Of a stretch of 64,000 nt of DNA, positions 32,851 to 41,117 are shown piece by piece. A program made the position numbers and the translations under genes. Source of the stretch: Candidatus Dormiibacterota bacterium (GTDB lineage: Bacteria; Vulcanimicrobiota; Vulcanimicrobiia; Vulcanimicrobiales; Vulcanimicrobiaceae); contig DATKRS010000011.1 of assembly GCA_035532035.1 (NCBI GenBank), positions 62,001 through 126,000 of the forward strand, read 5' to 3'. Positions within the stretch are counted from its first letter, which is position 1, and every line of letters starts with the position of its first letter. The notes beneath the pieces are model-generated. The model was not told where the DNA came from and did not search any database. It was given only the letters and a program-made list of their open reading frames with translations.

Positions 32851-33891
32851 ATGGATAAAACTGCCGCACTGAGAACCGCCGTGCTCTGCTCGTTCTTGCT
32901 CGCTGCAATCGGCACACGCTCGCCGGCATCGGCCTGGGGAGCGAAAGGCCATTATCTCATCAACCGCCTTGCGGCGCAGTCGCTCCCGGCGACGATGCCG
33001 GCATTCATGCGGACGCCTTCTGCGACCGACGAGCTCACCTATCTCGGCCTCGAGCTAGACCTTCTCAAGGGTGCCGGGCCGGAATGGGACTCGGAGCTGG
33101 ACCCCGGGCACTACCTGGATCTGACGGATGACGGAAAGATTGTAGGCAACCTCTCACTCGACGCTCTTCCGCCGACCCGTGAAGCGTACGACACCGCGCT
33201 ACGCGCGCGCGGCACCGACCAATATAAGGCTGGATATCTCCCGTATTCTATCGTGCAGGGCTGGGAGCAGCTGCGCATGGTGTTTGCCTACTGGCGCGTT
33301 GACAGCTACGAGGCCACGCACGCGAGCACCGCGCGTTTGCGCGCGACCGCGGCAATGCGCGAGAACGTCGACGAGCAGCTCGCTCGTCGCGACGCGGGCG
33401 TCTGGGGTCATTACGTCGCCGACGCCTCGCAGCCGCTGCACGTCACCGTCCACTTCAACGGCTGGGGCAAGTACCCCAACCCACACGGATACTCGAACTC
33501 CACCCACCTGCACGATCTGTTCGAAACGCAGTTCGTCGATCGGTTCGTCCGTCGCTCCGCGGTAGCCGCGCGTATGGCGCCGCTGCATCTGCGCGCGCCC
33601 ACGCAACTCACAGATCAAGGCCGCGTGATGGCAGCGGTGGTGCGATATCTGCGAACGTCGAACGCCACCGTGCCGCAACTCTACCGCATTGCGCGATCCG
33701 GCGGCTTCAACACCGGTACGCCGCAGGCAAAGACCTTCGTGGAGGAGCGCCTCGCGTTCGGCGCGAGCGAGCTTCGCACGCTGATGGTCTGGGCGTGGGA
33801 CGATAGCGTGAACGAAACCATCGGCGACGACGTCCCGCAACGGGTGCGCGACATCGTGAGCGGCAAAGTCCGGTACGCGGGTCTGCGCTAG
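32851..33891 (+). CDS. secreted S1/P1-type nuclease / zinc phospholipase C-like protein
   Basis: 346 residues. After the signal peptide (ending SPASA) the mature chain starts with Trp-Gly-x-x-Gly-His, as in S1/P1 nucleases and phospholipase C, where the N-terminal Trp binds zinc. Other ligands lie in WGHYVADASQPLHVTVHFN (His, Asp, His) and in STHLHDLFET. Such enzymes cut single-stranded nucleic acid or phospholipids outside the cell. The ATG at 32851 (MDKTAAL) gives a normal leader; the in-frame ATG at 32833 is an alternative. It is divergent from the sedolisins. Confidence 0.85.
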   Translation: MDKTAALRTAVLCSFLLAAIGTRSPASAWGAKGHYLINRLAAQSLPATMPAFMRTPSATDELTYLGLELDLLKGAGPEWDSELDPGHYLDLTDDGKIVGNLSLDALPPTREAYDTALRARGTDQYKAGYLPYSIVQGWEQLRMVFAYWRVDSYEATHASTARLRATAAMRENVDEQLARRDAGVWGHYVADASQPLHVTVHFNGWGKYPNPHGYSNSTHLHDLFETQFVDRFVRRSAVAARMAPLHLRAPTQLTDQGRVMAAVVRYLRTSNATVPQLYRIARSGGFNTGTPQAKTFVEERLAFGASELRTLMVWAWDDSVNETIGDDVPQRVRDIVSGKVRYAGLR

Positions 33892-33919
33892 GGCTCCTAG
33901 GCCTCCTAGCCGCCCGTCC

Positions 33920-33995
33920 TGGAGCCGACGATCGGACTCGAACCGATGACCTGCGGTTTACGAAACCGCTGCTCTACCAACTGAGCTACGTCGGC
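33920..33995 (-). tRNA. tRNA-Thr (anticodon CGT)
   Basis: On the minus strand: acceptor GCCGACG/CGTCGGC, D-arm GCTC...GAGC, anticodon loop TTCGTAA (anticodon CGT, reads ACG), T-arm with TTCGAGT loop, discriminator T, and encoded CCA (plus strand TGG, 33920-33922). All stems pair normally. Confidence 0.97.
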
Positions 33996-34058
33996 GTTTG
34001 AAGCGAGGCGAGCATCCGTTCGTGCGCGACGGCGCCGCGTCTTCCTGCTTTGGGTTTG

Positions 34059-34310
34059 TCACTCCTCGGAGTCGTGGAACGTGCCTCGCTCGGCGGTGGG
34101 ATCGAGCTCCAGATCCTCCAGATAGTAGTAGACGATCTTGCGGTCCTTGAAGCCGACCTTGGCAAGCTCGCGCCCGCCGACCTCGACCACCTCGTGGATG
34201 CTCCCCTCCTGGCCGGCGTACCGGTAGTTGACGGGGGAGTAACCGGGCTCGTCCGATTTCGGCCGGGGGACGGCCTTGACGCCGCGTAGGGGGGTACGGT
34301 GGCGGTGCAT
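34059..34310 (-). CDS. small conserved-looking protein, unknown function
   Basis: 83 residues starting MHRHRTPLRGVKAV. The second half, with GSIHEVVEVGGRELAKVGF and KIVYYYLEDLELD, has the alternating pattern of a small SH3-like or KOW-like beta barrel ending in an acidic strand. The product is soluble with no signal. Frame continuing upstream of 34310 is antisense to the TPR gene and rejected. It lies between tRNA-Thr and the divergent TPR gene. I do not recognise the family. Confidence 0.6.
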   Translation of the reverse strand: MHRHRTPLRGVKAVPRPKSDEPGYSPVNYRYAGQEGSIHEVVEVGGRELAKVGFKDRKIVYYYLEDLELDPTAERGTFHDSEE

Positions 34311-34343
34311 GCTAGTGGCTTCGGCGCGGCGAAGTAGGATTCC

Positions 34344-35525
34344 ATGAAGCAGGGGCACCGGCTTCTGACCCTCGCCCTGGCGGCGGGGGCGCTGACATGG
34401 TGTGCCGCCGCAGCCGCCAAGGCCGACGACATTACGTTTCAAAATGCTGCCATTTCCACGATCTCGGATCCGAACCACGCGTTGCGCTTCGCGCGCGATC
34501 GCATAGCCGCGCACGATCTGCCCGGCGCCGTCCTCGCGCTTCAGCGATATATCATCAACCATCCCGAGGAGGGCGCCGTCGAGGGATTCCTCGGCGATCT
34601 CTACGTCAGTAACGGCGACTTCCACGATGCCGAGCTGCTCTACCGGCAGATGCTGGTCGAGTATCCGCTGGATCGCAGCCTGCACACGAGCCTCGGGAAG
34701 CTCTACACGGTCGAAAATCGCGTCGACGAAGCGATCGCGCAGTTTCAAGAGAGCCTTCCGGACATCGAATCGGCCTACTATCTCGTTCTGCTGCATCAGC
34801 GCAAGGGCGACCTCGTGGCGTTTCGCGAGCAGATGCGCCGCAACGCGCAGCAGCATCCAAATGACGTGAACGCGCAACTGGATGCAGCACAGCTCTTCGG
34901 AGCGCTCTACCTTCCGCGCGATGCCGCGCTCGAGTTCCAGCGCGCGGTCGCGATCGATCCGAACTCTCTCGAAGCGCTCGAGGGCCTCGGCCTCGCGCAG
35001 GTCGCAGAACGCGCCAACGACGCTGCCGAGCAGACGCTGACGCACTGCCTTACGCTCGACCCCTCGAACTACGGCTGCCTCGATGCGCTCGGGCTGCTCG
35101 AGATTCAGGAGCGCAACTACGACCAAGCACAGGCTGCGCTCGATCACGCCTACCGCTTGGCACCCGAGGCGCCCGAAGCGCTTCTGAGCATGGGCCGGCT
35201 CAACGATGCACGCGGTGAGTGGCAGGCGGCGGTTACCGACTACGAGCGCGCGCTGTACGTCTGGCCGTACGGAGCCGATGCGTACGTCAACATCGCGTTC
35301 GACGACGAGGAGCACGGCATGCTCGCGCAGGCGCAGCAGGAGGCGCTCAAGGGGCTGTCGCTGGCTCCGGCAGATGCCCGGTTGCATTACATGCTGGGGT
35401 ATCTCTACCGCAAGGTAGGCCGCCGCGACCTCGCCGTTGCGCAGTTCCTCGCAGCGGAGGAGTCGCTCGACCCGCAGATCGTGCAGTTCGCGAAGGAGAG
35501 CGTGGAGGAACTGCAGCAGCCCTAG
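34344..35525 (+). CDS. exported tetratricopeptide-repeat protein
   Basis: 393 residues with a Sec leader (MKQGHRLLTLALAAGALTWCAAAAAKA). From about residue 45 to the end it contains about nine degenerate TPR units, for example EGFLGDLYVSNGDFHDAELLY and EALEGLGLAQVAERANDAAE. TPRs mediate protein-protein contact, so a scaffold or assembly role at the envelope is likely. The stop is three bases from the start of the next gene, suggesting an operon with the gamma-CA-like and YbjN-like genes. Confidence 0.88.
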   Translation: MKQGHRLLTLALAAGALTWCAAAAAKADDITFQNAAISTISDPNHALRFARDRIAAHDLPGAVLALQRYIINHPEEGAVEGFLGDLYVSNGDFHDAELLYRQMLVEYPLDRSLHTSLGKLYTVENRVDEAIAQFQESLPDIESAYYLVLLHQRKGDLVAFREQMRRNAQQHPNDVNAQLDAAQLFGALYLPRDAALEFQRAVAIDPNSLEALEGLGLAQVAERANDAAEQTLTHCLTLDPSNYGCLDALGLLEIQERNYDQAQAALDHAYRLAPEAPEALLSMGRLNDARGEWQAAVTDYERALYVWPYGADAYVNIAFDDEEHGMLAQAQQEALKGLSLAPADARLHYMLGYLYRKVGRRDLAVAQFLAAEESLDPQIVQFAKESVEELQQP

Positions 35526-35527
35526 GC

Positions 35528-36067
35528 ATGTATCTGGAGTATCGCGGTAAGCGGCCGCGCGTACATCCCTCGGCTTTCGTGGCCCCTACTGCCACGCTGA
35601 TCGGCGACGTCGAGGTCGGCGAGGAATCGAGCATCTGGTTCGGGACGGTGCTGCGCGGGGACAATGGTCCGATACGCGTCGGGGCGCGCACATCGATCCA
35701 GGATAATGCCGTGATCCACGTGAGCGAAGGCTGCACCACGCGCATCGGCAACGACGTGACGATCGGCCATGCAGCGGTGATGGAAGACTGCGTCATCGAG
35801 GACCGCGCGCTGATCGGCAGCAACGCCGTCGTGCTCAACGGCGCGCGCATCGGCGCCGGCGCGTTGATCGGCGCGGGAAGCGTCGTCGCCGCCAACGACC
35901 AGGTTCCCGACCACGTCGTCGCCGCCGGCGCGCCGGCAAAAGTCAAAAAGTCTCTCGGCGGCGATGCGGCGCACTGGATCGAGCTCGCCGCAGAAGAGTA
36001 CGTCGCGCTGTCGCGGTCGTATCTTGAAGAAGGACTGGGCGCTTCCGAGGCGCGCTGCCGCGAATGA
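35528..36067 (+). CDS. gamma-carbonic anhydrase-like hexapeptide protein
   Basis: 179 residues of left-handed beta-helix. The order VHPSAFVAPTATLIGDVEVG, SSIWFGTVLRGDNGPIRVG, TSIQDNAVIHV, IGHAAVMEDC and ALIGSNAVVLNGARIG is typical of the YrdA/CaiE/PaaY branch of gamma carbonic anhydrases. Metal-binding histidines are expected in the strand around IGHAAVMEDC and just before; one (His in IGHAA) is clear and others are partly replaced (VIHV). Catalytic activity is thus uncertain. It overlaps the next gene by ATGA. Confidence 0.9.
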   Translation: MYLEYRGKRPRVHPSAFVAPTATLIGDVEVGEESSIWFGTVLRGDNGPIRVGARTSIQDNAVIHVSEGCTTRIGNDVTIGHAAVMEDCVIEDRALIGSNAVVLNGARIGAGALIGAGSVVAANDQVPDHVVAAGAPAKVKKSLGGDAAHWIELAAEEYVALSRSYLEEGLGASEARCRE

Positions 36068-36525
36068 CGCTCCTGCGCGAAGAACTGGCGCGCTTCATCC
36101 AGATAGAGGGGCATCGCGTCGAGGTCGCCCCGGTGGGCGACGGCGCGGCGGCTGAGCTGCTGTTCCGTTCGCGCGGATACGTCTTCTCCGTCGGCGCGCG
36201 CGAGGGCGAGCCGCCGCATTTCGCGATCGCAACCGCATACGAGATCCCACCGTGGGCGCGCGAGCGGGCGCAGAATGCGGTGACGCTCCAAGACGTTGCG
36301 AACGACGTTGGGGACGTGCACTTCGTCCTGGCGCCAAACGGAAAGAACTTCGTCGTCAGGCTCGACTGCGCGGGCGCGTCGCTGCAAGAGTTTCAGCGCG
36401 ACTTCTGGACGAGCGTGGCGCGCGTGCGGGAAGCCGGCGTCGCCGCCTTGGAGCGCATCCTCGATCGCAGCGAGAGCCGCGCCGCCGCCAACAAGTTCAT
36501 CAAGTCCTTGACGCGGGGGGACTAG
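36064..36525 (+). CDS. YbjN-like protein (type III secretion chaperone fold), copy 1
   Basis: 153 residues, no signal. The alternation of an N-terminal helix, beta strands (AAELLFRSRGYVFSVGARE; DVHFVLAPNGKNFVVRLD) and C-terminal helices (FQRDFWTSVARVREAGVAALERIL) resembles the YbjN/T3SS-chaperone fold. Such proteins are often regulators or chaperones; function here is unknown. It is followed after 10 bases by a second gene of the same kind. Its stop codon begins the motif TAGGGAAGCTCT, which also forms the tips of the long palindrome at 14890. Confidence 0.6.
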   Translation: MTLLREELARFIQIEGHRVEVAPVGDGAAAELLFRSRGYVFSVGAREGEPPHFAIATAYEIPPWARERAQNAVTLQDVANDVGDVHFVLAPNGKNFVVRLDCAGASLQEFQRDFWTSVARVREAGVAALERILDRSESRAAANKFIKSLTRGD

Positions 36526-36535
36526 GGAAGCTCTA

Positions 36536-36937
36536 GTGGATTCCGACCGGCTGGCTCCGCTCGAGCTCGCGCTCGAGGAGGAAGGACTGTTCTCCACGCG
36601 CGACGACGACGACGAGGCGTTACGCGTCGCGTTCAAGAGCGAAGGCGACCGCTACTTCATCGTCAGCTATCGCGACGATCCGAACTTCGTGATGATTGGC
36701 TCGGGCTGGTCTCTGCCGGAGGGCGCCGAGCGCGAACGCGTCATGCGCATCATCAACGCGCTCAACGCGCGTAAGAAGTTCGTCAAGTCGGCACTCTGGG
36801 AGGAAGAGAACGACGTCCTCTTCACGATCGAGCTGTGCGTCGTGACGCCGGAGGAAATCCGCCCGCACTTCGGGCGGCTGCTCGATGTCTTGCGCGACAG
36901 CGCGTCGGAGTTCTTCGCGGAGCTGCGCGCCGGCTGA
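36536..36937 (+). CDS. YbjN-like protein (type III secretion chaperone fold), copy 2
   Basis: 133 residues, GTG start at 36536 after GGGAAG. The pattern ALRVAFKSEGDRYFIVSYRDDPNFVMIGSGWSL-like strands (about 28-58), then VMRIINALNARKKFVKSALW and the late FGRLLDVLRDSASEFFAEL helix match the YbjN fold better than the upstream copy. It is convergent with dnaB, 6 bases apart. The two adjacent YbjN-like products could form a heterodimer, as T3SS-type chaperones do. Confidence 0.65.
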   Translation: MDSDRLAPLELALEEEGLFSTRDDDDEALRVAFKSEGDRYFIVSYRDDPNFVMIGSGWSLPEGAERERVMRIINALNARKKFVKSALWEEENDVLFTIELCVVTPEEIRPHFGRLLDVLRDSASEFFAELRAG

Positions 36938-36943
36938 CGAGCC

Positions 36944-38308
36944 TTACGGCGCGGGGTAGCGCGATTCGTCGCCGTACGGGACGAAGAGCGTGTACTGCTG
37001 CTCGAAGCGTAGGCGCACCGTCCCGGTTGGCCCGTTACGGTGCTTGGCGATGATGAACTCGGTCGCCGTCGGATCGGGGCCTTCCGGATTGTAGTATCCG
37101 TCGCGATAGAGAAACGCGACCACGTCCGATTCTTGCTCCAAACTCCCGGAGTCGCGCAAGTCTGCAAGCAGCGGACGCTTGTCGTTGCGCGTTTCCACGG
37201 CGCGGTTCAACTGAGCGCATGCGACGATCGGGACCTCGAGATCCTTCGCCGTCACCTTCAGCGTCCGGCAGATGTCGGAGAGCTCTTCGTTCCGGTTGAC
37301 GTTGCGCGCGAGCTGGCCCGGACGCAGGAGCTGAAGATAGTCGACGAAGATCGCGGCAAGACCGCCCGTCGTTTTCAGACGCCGCGCGCGCGAGCGAAGC
37401 TCGGTGACCGTGAGGGCGCCTGAGTCGTCGAGATAGATCGGGAGATCGTTCAGCACGCCCATCGCGCGCGAGATGTCTTCCCATTGGTGCGTCTTGATGT
37501 TGCCACGCCGCAGGTCGTGCATCGAGAGCCGCGCCTCGGAGCAAATCAACCGCTGCAGCAGCTCGTTGTTCGACATCTCGAGCGAGAAGAACGCCACCGG
37601 TTCCTCGGCCTCGCGCGCAGCCGCAACCGCCATGTTGAGCGCGAACGACGTCTTGCCCATGCCGGGGCGCGCCGCGATGAGGATGAGATTGCCGGGCTGG
37701 AACCCCGTCGTCATCTCGTCGATGTCGCGAAAACCGGCCGTGAGGCCCGTGCGCTCGCCGCGCATGTGGTAAAGGCGGTCGATGTAATCGAACGCGTCTT
37801 TCATGAGGTGCTTGACGGGCGTGAAGTCCGCGTGCCCGCGGTGCTCGCTGATATCGTAGACGATCTGCTGCGAGCGGTCCAGCGCTCCTTCGACGTCTTC
37901 CTCCGCTTCGTACCCGAGCCGCCCGATCTCCGTGCCGGCGTGAATCAGCGCGCGCAGGACCGCCTTCTCGCGCACGATCTTCGCGTAATACGACGCCGAC
38001 GCCGCGGTTTGAACCGTGTCCATCAGGGTGTTGAGATACGGAAGACCACCGACGCGTTCGAGCGCGTCGCGTCGGCGCAGCTCCTCGGCAAGGGCGATCT
38101 TGTCCATCGGCTCGCCGCGGTCGAAGAGATCCTGCAGCGCTCCAAAGATCGCTTCGTGCACGTGCGCGTAGAAATCCGCGGCCTTGACGATCTCGCCGAC
38201 GACGGCCATCATCTCGCGATCGACCAGCACGGATCCGATGACGCCCATCTCCGCTTCGAGATTGTGCGGCGGAATGCGATCGACGACGGAAAGGCTGGTA
38301 ACGCTCAT
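36944..38308 (-). CDS. dnaB: replicative DNA helicase
   Basis: 454 residues. The N-terminal domain begins with IPPHNLEAEMGVIGSVL, typical of DnaB. The RecA-like domain has Walker A ARPGMGKTSFAL, followed by EEPVAFFSLEMSN, Walker B IFVDYLQLL, and VACAQLNRAVE, with the arginine-finger region KHRNGPTG near the C-terminus. It unwinds DNA at the fork as a hexamer. It starts inside the stop of lonC (ATGA), the usual end of the rpsF-ssb-rpsR-rplI-dnaB operon. Confidence 0.96.
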   Translation of the reverse strand: MSVTSLSVVDRIPPHNLEAEMGVIGSVLVDREMMAVVGEIVKAADFYAHVHEAIFGALQDLFDRGEPMDKIALAEELRRRDALERVGGLPYLNTLMDTVQTAASASYYAKIVREKAVLRALIHAGTEIGRLGYEAEEDVEGALDRSQQIVYDISEHRGHADFTPVKHLMKDAFDYIDRLYHMRGERTGLTAGFRDIDEMTTGFQPGNLILIAARPGMGKTSFALNMAVAAAREAEEPVAFFSLEMSNNELLQRLICSEARLSMHDLRRGNIKTHQWEDISRAMGVLNDLPIYLDDSGALTVTELRSRARRLKTTGGLAAIFVDYLQLLRPGQLARNVNRNEELSDICRTLKVTAKDLEVPIVACAQLNRAVETRNDKRPLLADLRDSGSLEQESDVVAFLYRDGYYNPEGPDPTATEFIIAKHRNGPTGTVRLRFEQQYTLFVPYGDESRYPAP

Positions 38309-40278
38309 GATCGTGTGCCGACTCTGCGCCGCCGCTCGGTGGACCGCCTTGTGGATGGCCTGTGGAGATGCAAACGCCGCAGCACCTGCTGCACCGAGTC
38401 GAGCGGTATGACGCGCATGCCGGCGAGCGTGGCGTCGATCTCACGCAGATTCTCTCGCGGGATGAACGCGACGCGCATGCCGGCCTGGCGCGCCGCGTAG
38501 AGTTTTTCGATCACGCCGCCGACACCGCGCACTTTGCCCTGAATGGAGAGCTCGCCCGTGATCGCCACGTCCTGCGGAAGCGGCCGCTTGAGAATCGCCG
38601 AGTAGAGCGCGAGAAAGATCGCCAAACCCGCCGAAGGCCCGTCGATGTTGCCGCCGCCGACGACGTTGATGTGAATGTCGTAATCGCCGGTATCGATGCC
38701 GGTGACGGCCCGCAGCACGCTCGTCGCGTTGAAGACGGAGTCCTTGGCCATCGAGCCCGCCGTCTGATTGAAGCGCACGGTGCCTTTGCCGGGCTGCCCC
38801 GCACGGAACGCGACCGCCTCGATCTCGATGAGACTACCCGTATAGTGCAGCACGCCGAGGCCGAAGCTCTTCCCGACCTCACGCGTGGCGCGCGCGCGGA
38901 CGGGCGTGTGCCGTACCAGGCGGCTCGTCTGGACGACCGCGCGAACGTCGTCTTCGGCGATCGTCAGCGCTTTGGCCGCCGGCGTGCGCCCCTTACGGGG
39001 CGATGCTGGTAGACGAAAGAGCGCTTGGCCGTACGCATCCGCGACGATCTGTACCGCCTTGCGACCCTCGATCGTGTACGATGCGATCAGCGGCGCCACG
39101 CCTCGCGCAGCCTTCGCGTTGAGGCGTTTGATCGCGCCGCGCACGATGGTGACGATCTGCGCCTGCGTCAGCGGCGCGAAGAATATCTCGGCGCAGCGCG
39201 ACCGGATCGCGGGATCGATCTCGTCCGGCTCGCGCGTCGTCGCGCCGATCAAAAGAAAATCGGCCGGCGCGCCCTCTCGAAAGAGCCGCTTGACGAACTC
39301 CGGGACGTTCGGAGCGTTCTCGTCGTAATAGGACGACTCGAAGGTGACCTTGCGGTCCTCGAGGACCTTCAGCAGGCGCGTTTGCAGCAGCGGGTCCATC
39401 TCACCGATCTCGTCGATGAAGAGCACGCCGCCGTGCGCGCGCGAGACGAGCCCGAGTTTGGGCTCCGGAATGCCCGACTCCGCGAACTCACGGCGGCTGC
39501 CCTGATAGATCGGATCGTGGACGCTGCCGAGCAACGGGTTCGTCGTCTCGCGCGGGTCCCAGCGTAGCGTCGTCCCGCTCGCTTCGACGAACGGTGCGTC
39601 CTTTGCGAACGGCGTATTCGGCCGCGCCTTGGAGATCTCGAGCACGAGGCGCGCCACCGTCGTCTTGCCGACGCCGGGCGGACCGTAGAGGATGACGTGC
39701 TGCGGAAACGGCGAGCTGATCTTTGCGAGTAGCGCTTGCACGGCCGCCTCCTGTCCGACGATCTCGCGCAGCGCCTGCGGCCGCAAGCGCTGGAGCGCGG
39801 AGGCGGCGAGGCTGCGTCCTGACAGCGCGTTGAGTTCCTCGAGCTTCGCGCGCGTCGCCGGCGTCTCGGGATCTCCGCTCTCGCGAAGCGTTTCGAGCTT
39901 GAGGTCTTTGAGGTACTCGTGGTGGCGCTCGTTCATCTTCGAGTTCACGCGCCGCTCGATCTCGTCTTCGACGCTCTTCTGCGCGATGAGGCTCGCCATC
40001 GTCTCCTCGATCTCGCCGATTGCCTTGCGCTGCTGCGCTCGCGTCGTCGCGCGCTCGACCGTAGGGTCTTCGAAAACGAGGCGCTGGAGCGCGCAGAGGC
40101 GGTCGGGGAGGCTGGACGAACGCATCATCTTCAGCGCGCCCACCTTTCCGGCTCGTAGGACGAGCTTGTCCTGGCCGACGACGCTCGAGAGCATCTCGTA
40201 GAGGGCCGTTACGTAGCGGTTCAGCTCGTCTTCGACGCCGTATTTTCGACGAAGACGCGCTCGATACGGATGCTCCAC
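38305..40278 (-). CDS. lonC: LonC-type ATP-dependent protease
   Basis: 657 residues. The N-terminal ~170 residues are helical, with the LonC-type arrangement in place of the Lon substrate domain. The AAA+ module has Walker A YGPPGVGKTT, Walker B GGVLFIDEIGEM, and sensor 1/arginine-finger areas (LIGATTREPDEIDPAIRSRC). The protease domain carries the catalytic Ser in NIDGPSAGLAIF and the Lys in VRGVGGVIEKLYAARQAG. It degrades unfolded or damaged proteins. It sits between rplI and dnaB and overlaps dnaB by ATGA. Confidence 0.93.
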   Translation of the reverse strand: MEHPYRARLRRKYGVEDELNRYVTALYEMLSSVVGQDKLVLRAGKVGALKMMRSSSLPDRLCALQRLVFEDPTVERATTRAQQRKAIGEIEETMASLIAQKSVEDEIERRVNSKMNERHHEYLKDLKLETLRESGDPETPATRAKLEELNALSGRSLAASALQRLRPQALREIVGQEAAVQALLAKISSPFPQHVILYGPPGVGKTTVARLVLEISKARPNTPFAKDAPFVEASGTTLRWDPRETTNPLLGSVHDPIYQGSRREFAESGIPEPKLGLVSRAHGGVLFIDEIGEMDPLLQTRLLKVLEDRKVTFESSYYDENAPNVPEFVKRLFREGAPADFLLIGATTREPDEIDPAIRSRCAEIFFAPLTQAQIVTIVRGAIKRLNAKAARGVAPLIASYTIEGRKAVQIVADAYGQALFRLPASPRKGRTPAAKALTIAEDDVRAVVQTSRLVRHTPVRARATREVGKSFGLGVLHYTGSLIEIEAVAFRAGQPGKGTVRFNQTAGSMAKDSVFNATSVLRAVTGIDTGDYDIHINVVGGGNIDGPSAGLAIFLALYSAILKRPLPQDVAITGELSIQGKVRGVGGVIEKLYAARQAGMRVAFIPRENLREIDATLAGMRVIPLDSVQQVLRRLHLHRPSTRRSTERRRRVGTRS

Positions 40279-40288
40279 GTCCGCGTCC

Positions 40289-40735
40289 TTACGACGCGAC
40301 GACGTCGACCGTGGTTTTCGCGACGACGCTCTTGTGCAGTTTTACCTCGACGGGATACGAGCCGAGGCTCTTGATCTGACGCTTGATCTCGACCTTATGC
40401 TTGTCGATCGGAACCGAGACGGCAGCGGCAATCGCCGCCGCGACGTCCGCATTCGTCACGGCGCCGAAGAGCTTGCCGTTTCCGCCCGCACGTGCCGCCA
40501 CCGCGAGCGTCGCCGCCTCGATTCGGCTCGCGAGCTCGCGCGCGTCCGCGAGCACTTGCGCGTCCCGCTTGTCCTTCGCTTTCTTCTGCTCGCCGAGCAT
40601 CGCGAGCGCGCCTTTGCTGGCCTCCTGCGCGAGACTCCGCGGTAAGAGGAAGTTGCGCGCGTAGCCCTCGGCGACGTCCACGACGTCGCCTTTGCGCCCG
40701 AGCGATGCGACGTCGCCGAGCAGTATCACTTTCAT
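40289..40735 (-). CDS. rplI: 50S ribosomal protein L9
   Basis: 148 residues. The N-terminus MKVILLGDVASLGRKGDVVDVAEGYARNFLLPR is classic L9 (seen here in shorter pieces MKVILLGDV, EGYARNFLLPR). The long linking helix and the C-terminal domain with IKRQIKSLGSYPVEVKLH follow. The ATG at 40735 gives the conserved start; 17 further upstream codons are rejected. It lies 10 bases after rpsR and 10 before lonC. Confidence 0.97.
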   Translation of the reverse strand: MKVILLGDVASLGRKGDVVDVAEGYARNFLLPRSLAQEASKGALAMLGEQKKAKDKRDAQVLADARELASRIEAATLAVAARAGGNGKLFGAVTNADVAAAIAAAVSVPIDKHKVEIKRQIKSLGSYPVEVKLHKSVVAKTTVDVVAS

Positions 40736-40745
40736 GGAGCGGGCT

Positions 40746-40991
40746 TCACTCCGAAACAAACGGGAGAAATGCGATGAGGCGCGCACGCTTTACCGCGACC
40801 GTGAGCATGCGCTGGTGTTTCGCGCAGTTGCCCGAGATGCGCCGCGGTACGATCTTCCCGCGTTCGGAGACGTATTTGCGCAGACGATTGACGTCGCGAT
40901 AGCTCACGTCGACCGCCTTCTCGATGCAGAAACTGCACGGCTTTCGTTTTGTGCGGCGTTCTTTCGTCGCGCGCTTAGGCTTACCGGGCAT
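40746..40991 (-). CDS. rpsR: 30S ribosomal protein S18
   Basis: 81 residues with the S18 core: KPCSFCIEK, the basic helix [19 protein letters not shown] and [22 protein letters not shown]. The three cysteines (CSFC and the later Cys in GNCAKHQ) make this the zinc-capable C+ form. It binds S6 in the 30S platform. The gene for its usual upstream neighbour ssb is 9.6 kb away. Confidence 0.97.
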   Translation of the reverse strand: MPGKPKRATKERRTKRKPCSFCIEKAVDVSYRDVNRLRKYVSERGKIVPRRISGNCAKHQRMLTVAVKRARLIAFLPFVSE

Positions 40992-41117
40992 CGTTCTTCC
41001 TTTCGACTAGGTGGATCGTGCGGTCGCGTCGCTCGGTGGGCGCGCGACCCTAGCCATGTCCCCTGAGGGACGGTTGGGAGAACGTCTGTTCGCCGCGTCC
41101 GGCGGCTCTCCTTCGCG

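Noticed and set aside
34311-35387. Long minus-strand frame opposite the TPR gene.
   Set aside because: Shadow frame of the TPR gene; only its last 83 codons, outside the TPR gene, look like a real protein.
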